64,000 bases of DNA from Diplonema japonicum (Eukaryota > Euglenozoa > Diplonemea > Diplonemida > Diplonemidae): the NCBI GenBank assembly GCA_964019335.1, contig OZ025723.1, positions 62,001 to 126,000 of the forward strand, read 5' to 3'. Under the pieces are notes generated by a model. The model searched no databases, was not told where the DNA came from, and worked only from the letters and a program-made list of their open reading frames with translations. Made by a program: the position numbers and the translations under genes. This document shows positions 62,129-64,000 of the stretch, piece after piece. Numbering within the stretch: the first letter of the stretch is position 1; every line of letters starts with the position of its first letter.

Positions 62129-62885
62129 ATGAAGTTGAACATCGCATACCCCGAGTCTGGCACCCAGAAGACCTTCGAGCTTGACGATGACAAGGCGGTC
62201 CAGAGGCTCGTTGACAAGAGGATCTCCCAGGTATACTTTCAAAAAAAAAAAAAAAAAAAAAAAAAATCCCCAGGACTTCGACGGTGGTATCATCAGCGAG
62301 AAGTACGAGGGGTACGTCTTCCGTATCACCGGTGGAGCTGACAAGCAGGGTTTCCCCATGAAGCAGGGTATCCTGGGTAACAGCCGTGTGAAGCTCCTCC
62401 TCACCAGGGGTGCCGTTGGTTACCAGGCCTGGAGGGGTCGCGCGGGTGAGAGGAACAGGAAGTCCGTGAGGGGTTGCATCGTGGGCTCTGACATCTCCGT
62501 CCTGAACCTTATCATCATGAAGAAGGGCAAGGACGAGCTTGAGGGTGTGACTGACAAGCAGCAGCCCAGGAGGCTCGGACCCAAGAGGGCTGCCAACATC
62601 AAGAAGCTGTTCGACCTCTCCAACGATGACGATGTCCGCAAGTACGTCATCCGTCGTGAGGTTAAGACCCACTCCAAGGCCCCCAAGATCCAGAGGCTTG
62701 TGACCCCCGTGACCCGCCAGAGGAGGAGGCGCCGTGTGGCTCAGATCAAGGCCCGCCGTGTGGCCGGTAAGGACCAGAGGGCCCTCTACTACACCCAGGT
62801 TGCCAGGAGGAGGCAGGTCGCCACCCTCCGCAGCAAGGCCACCGCTAGCCGTGTCAAGACCGCCACCGAGGCCAAGAAGAACTAG
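62129..62885 (+). CDS. RPS6: 40S ribosomal protein eS6 (RPS6), one intron
   Basis: Exons 62129-62230 and 62274-62885 give 237 residues. It matches eS6 throughout: MKLNIAYPESGTQK, RITGGADKQGFPMKQG, GYQAWRGRAGERNRKSVRG, PKRAANIKKLF. The C-terminal helix is basic (RRRQVATLRSKATASR), but the usual Ser cluster of animal eS6 is largely missing. eS6 sits at the 40S small-subunit body and is a S6-kinase target in many eukaryotes. The intron after codon 34 separates ISQ from DFDGG. Codon use is strongly biased to AAG, CGT/AGG, GTC/GTG and GGT, as expected for high expression. Confidence 0.98.
62231..62273 (+). other. Intron, 43 nt, in RPS6
   Basis: GTATAC, a short TTTC, an A26 run, then TCCCCAG. Phase 0. 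This is the most secure intron in the window because the protein is highly conserved across the junction. Confidence 0.95.
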
Positions 62886-63145
62886 GATTTTGAACGAAAT
62901 TGGCTTTTTTTTTTAAGATTCGTGGAAAAAAAAAAAAGAAAGGGAAAAAGGGTGGAAAAAAATAACATAAAAACAAAAAAAAAGTCAGATCAACAACCCC
63001 CCCCCTTTTTTTATAGTCATTTCTTTTTTTCTTCTTCAAATCGGTTTCTTCGGGTGATTTCGAAAAACGTTTTCATCACAACACACAGGTACAAGGGGGA
63101 GGGGAGCGGGGAGGGAAGAAGGAAGAAAAAAATAAGAGAGAACAC

Positions 63146-64000
63146 ATGAGTGAGCCTCCGCCCAACCCGACTGGGAAAGGGGCTGTCGCGCCCCCTAACC
63201 CTACAGGAAAGACGTCTGCACCTCCACCAAATCCATCAGCAGCACCGCCGAACCCTACAGGGAAGACACCAACACCCCCTCCCAACCCAACAGGGAAGAA
63301 GACACCCACACCCACACCCACACCCCCTCCTAACCCAACTGGGAAAGCTTCTGCCACTCCGACAGGGAAGACACCCCCTCCCAACCCGACAGGGAAAGCT
63401 TCGTCCACTCCCCCTCCCAACCCTACAGGGAAAGGGTCAGCGGCACCAACAGGGAAAACACCCGCAACACCCCCTCCTAATCCAACAGGGGTGACGAACC
63501 CTACAGGCAAGGGACCTGCGCCTACTCCGCCGTCTGGAAGCCCTGCAGAAAAGGCCCCAACACCACCAGTTCAGTCTACAGGCACAAAGGGTGAACTACC
63601 AGAGCCTGCGAAAGCGGATGGGCCACCGCCACCGCCTGAGGAAGCACCGAAGGTGACGGGGGCGAAGACACCCGGCAGTGCGGTGGACGCAGGGATGCTG
63701 TCGATGAGGAAGGCAATGGTGATGGCGGCAAGCTACGTGAACACCGTGGAGCAGATTCCTGGGAGGGAACGTGCTGCTGAGGGGGTCGAGAGGATGCTAA
63801 ACGAGGCGGGATTCACAGGTGAGATGCTGACCCTACGAGACGACAAGCCAGACATGATGCCCAGCAGGCAAGCCACGACAAGCGGGTTGTGGTGGCTAGC
63901 TGAACAAGTCCGCGAGGGCGATGCTGTGTGGCTGTCGTTCACAGGACAAGCGATCCTCCTCCCTGAAAGGGGCAGCGGGTTTCGAAAAGAGCACGCTTTC
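63146..64000 (+). CDS. Metacaspase-like protein lacking the catalytic His (3' end outside window)
   Basis: Open frame from ATG 63146 to the window end, 285 residues seen. Residues 1-125 contain nine NPTG(K/V) units plus TPTGK and APTGK variants in a Pro-rich background. From about residue 184 the order matches a caspase p20 fold: RKAMVMAASY, then LNEAGFTGEMLTLRDDK, then RQATTSGLWWLAEQVREGD, then AVWLSFTGQA. In active metacaspases that last site is S/G-H-G; here it is T-G-Q, with Gln268 replacing His. The early GC-ND motif is also missing. The region of the catalytic Cys lies beyond the window. A regulatory pseudo-protease is inferred; some trypanosome metacaspases have similar losses. Confidence 0.65.
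   Translation, partial: MSEPPPNPTGKGAVAPPNPTGKTSAPPPNPSAAPPNPTGKTPTPPPNPTGKKTPTPTPTPPPNPTGKASATPTGKTPPPNPTGKASSTPPPNPTGKGSAAPTGKTPATPPPNPTGVTNPTGKGPAPTPPSGSPAEKAPTPPVQSTGTKGELPEPAKADGPPPPPEEAPKVTGAKTPGSAVDAGMLSMRKAMVMAASYVNTVEQIPGRERAAEGVERMLNEAGFTGEMLTLRDDKPDMMPSRQATTSGLWWLAEQVREGDAVWLSFTGQAILLPERGSGFRKEHAF
63163..63516 (+). repeat. NPTGK-encoding tandem repeats
   Basis: Units of roughly CCCAACCCGACAGGGAA(A/G) spaced irregularly by Pro/Thr/Ala codons. The complementary strand is open by the repeat's nature and is not a gene. Confidence 0.85.

Noticed and set aside
4960..63145. tRNA or snRNA genes in the spacers
   Set aside because: I looked for T-loop consensus and for U2, U5 and U6 core sequences in the non-homopolymer islands and found none. 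A covariance-model search would be decisive.
63076..63510. Minus-strand Gly/Val/Pro repeat ORF
   Set aside because: Antisense of the NPTGK repeats. The + frame continues into a caspase-like fold.

Overview
The window is nuclear DNA of a unicellular eukaryote. It holds about 22 protein genes, all on the + strand. Evidence for a eukaryote: FYVE, PH, IQ, KH and chorein domains, a cytosolic ribosomal protein eS6, an actin-related protein, a VPS13, a PIKfyve-type lipid kinase, and GT-AG introns of 33-85 nt. A centriolin-like LRR/coiled-coil protein and several proteins with MG(C/N) acylation signals would suit a flagellated protist. The one-strand layout recalls Euglenozoa or dinoflagellate relatives, but the species cannot be named from sequence alone. 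All three standard stop codons are used as stops. Coding DNA is GC-balanced and complex. Noncoding DNA is made mostly of A, T, C or G homopolymers and pyrimidine or purine tracts.

Layout. 1-4959: 3' part of a large secreted/membrane protein with TIG repeats and about eight TM segments. 5738-12226: PIKfyve/Fab1. 12747-14335: coiled-coil protein. 14698-15393: small basic MGCSAS protein. 15997-16908: AIDA-like C2 protein. 17483-19450: acylated CAMK-like pseudokinase. 20288-23448: EDC4-like protein with six introns. 24443-25672: coiled-coil protein. 25789-27078: ARP4-like actin-related protein. 27216-28249: non-autonomous terminal-inverted-repeat element. 28382-34403: centriolin/LRRCC1-like protein. 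34617-35693: KH-KH-PLD nuclease fusion. 35902-36981 and 37232-38263: near-identical tandem HSL-type esterases, one with an intron and one without. 38418-45875: VPS13. 45978-46946: GT31 glycosyltransferase-like. 47831-50565: FYVE-DEP-PH protein. 51250-58403: giant TPR/IQ protein broken by a 200-N gap. 58599-59462: coiled-coil protein. 59585-60454: EF-hand-like protein. 60823-62028: unknown. 62129-62885: eS6. 63146 to the window end: metacaspase-like protein that lacks the catalytic His.

How the genes relate. No operon-like pathway is evident. Several products belong to phosphoinositide and endolysosomal membrane biology: PIKfyve, the FYVE-DEP-PH protein and VPS13. Others are RNA-related: EDC4-like, KH-PLD and eS6. 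A third set is probably cytoskeletal or centriolar: the LRR/coiled-coil, IQ and smaller coiled-coil proteins.

The most unusual features are introns built almost wholly of T-run/A-run hairpins, a fresh intron presence/absence difference between tandem duplicates, the complete strand bias, the TIR element, and the KH-KH-PLD fusion. Homopolymer lengths may be affected by sequencing error.
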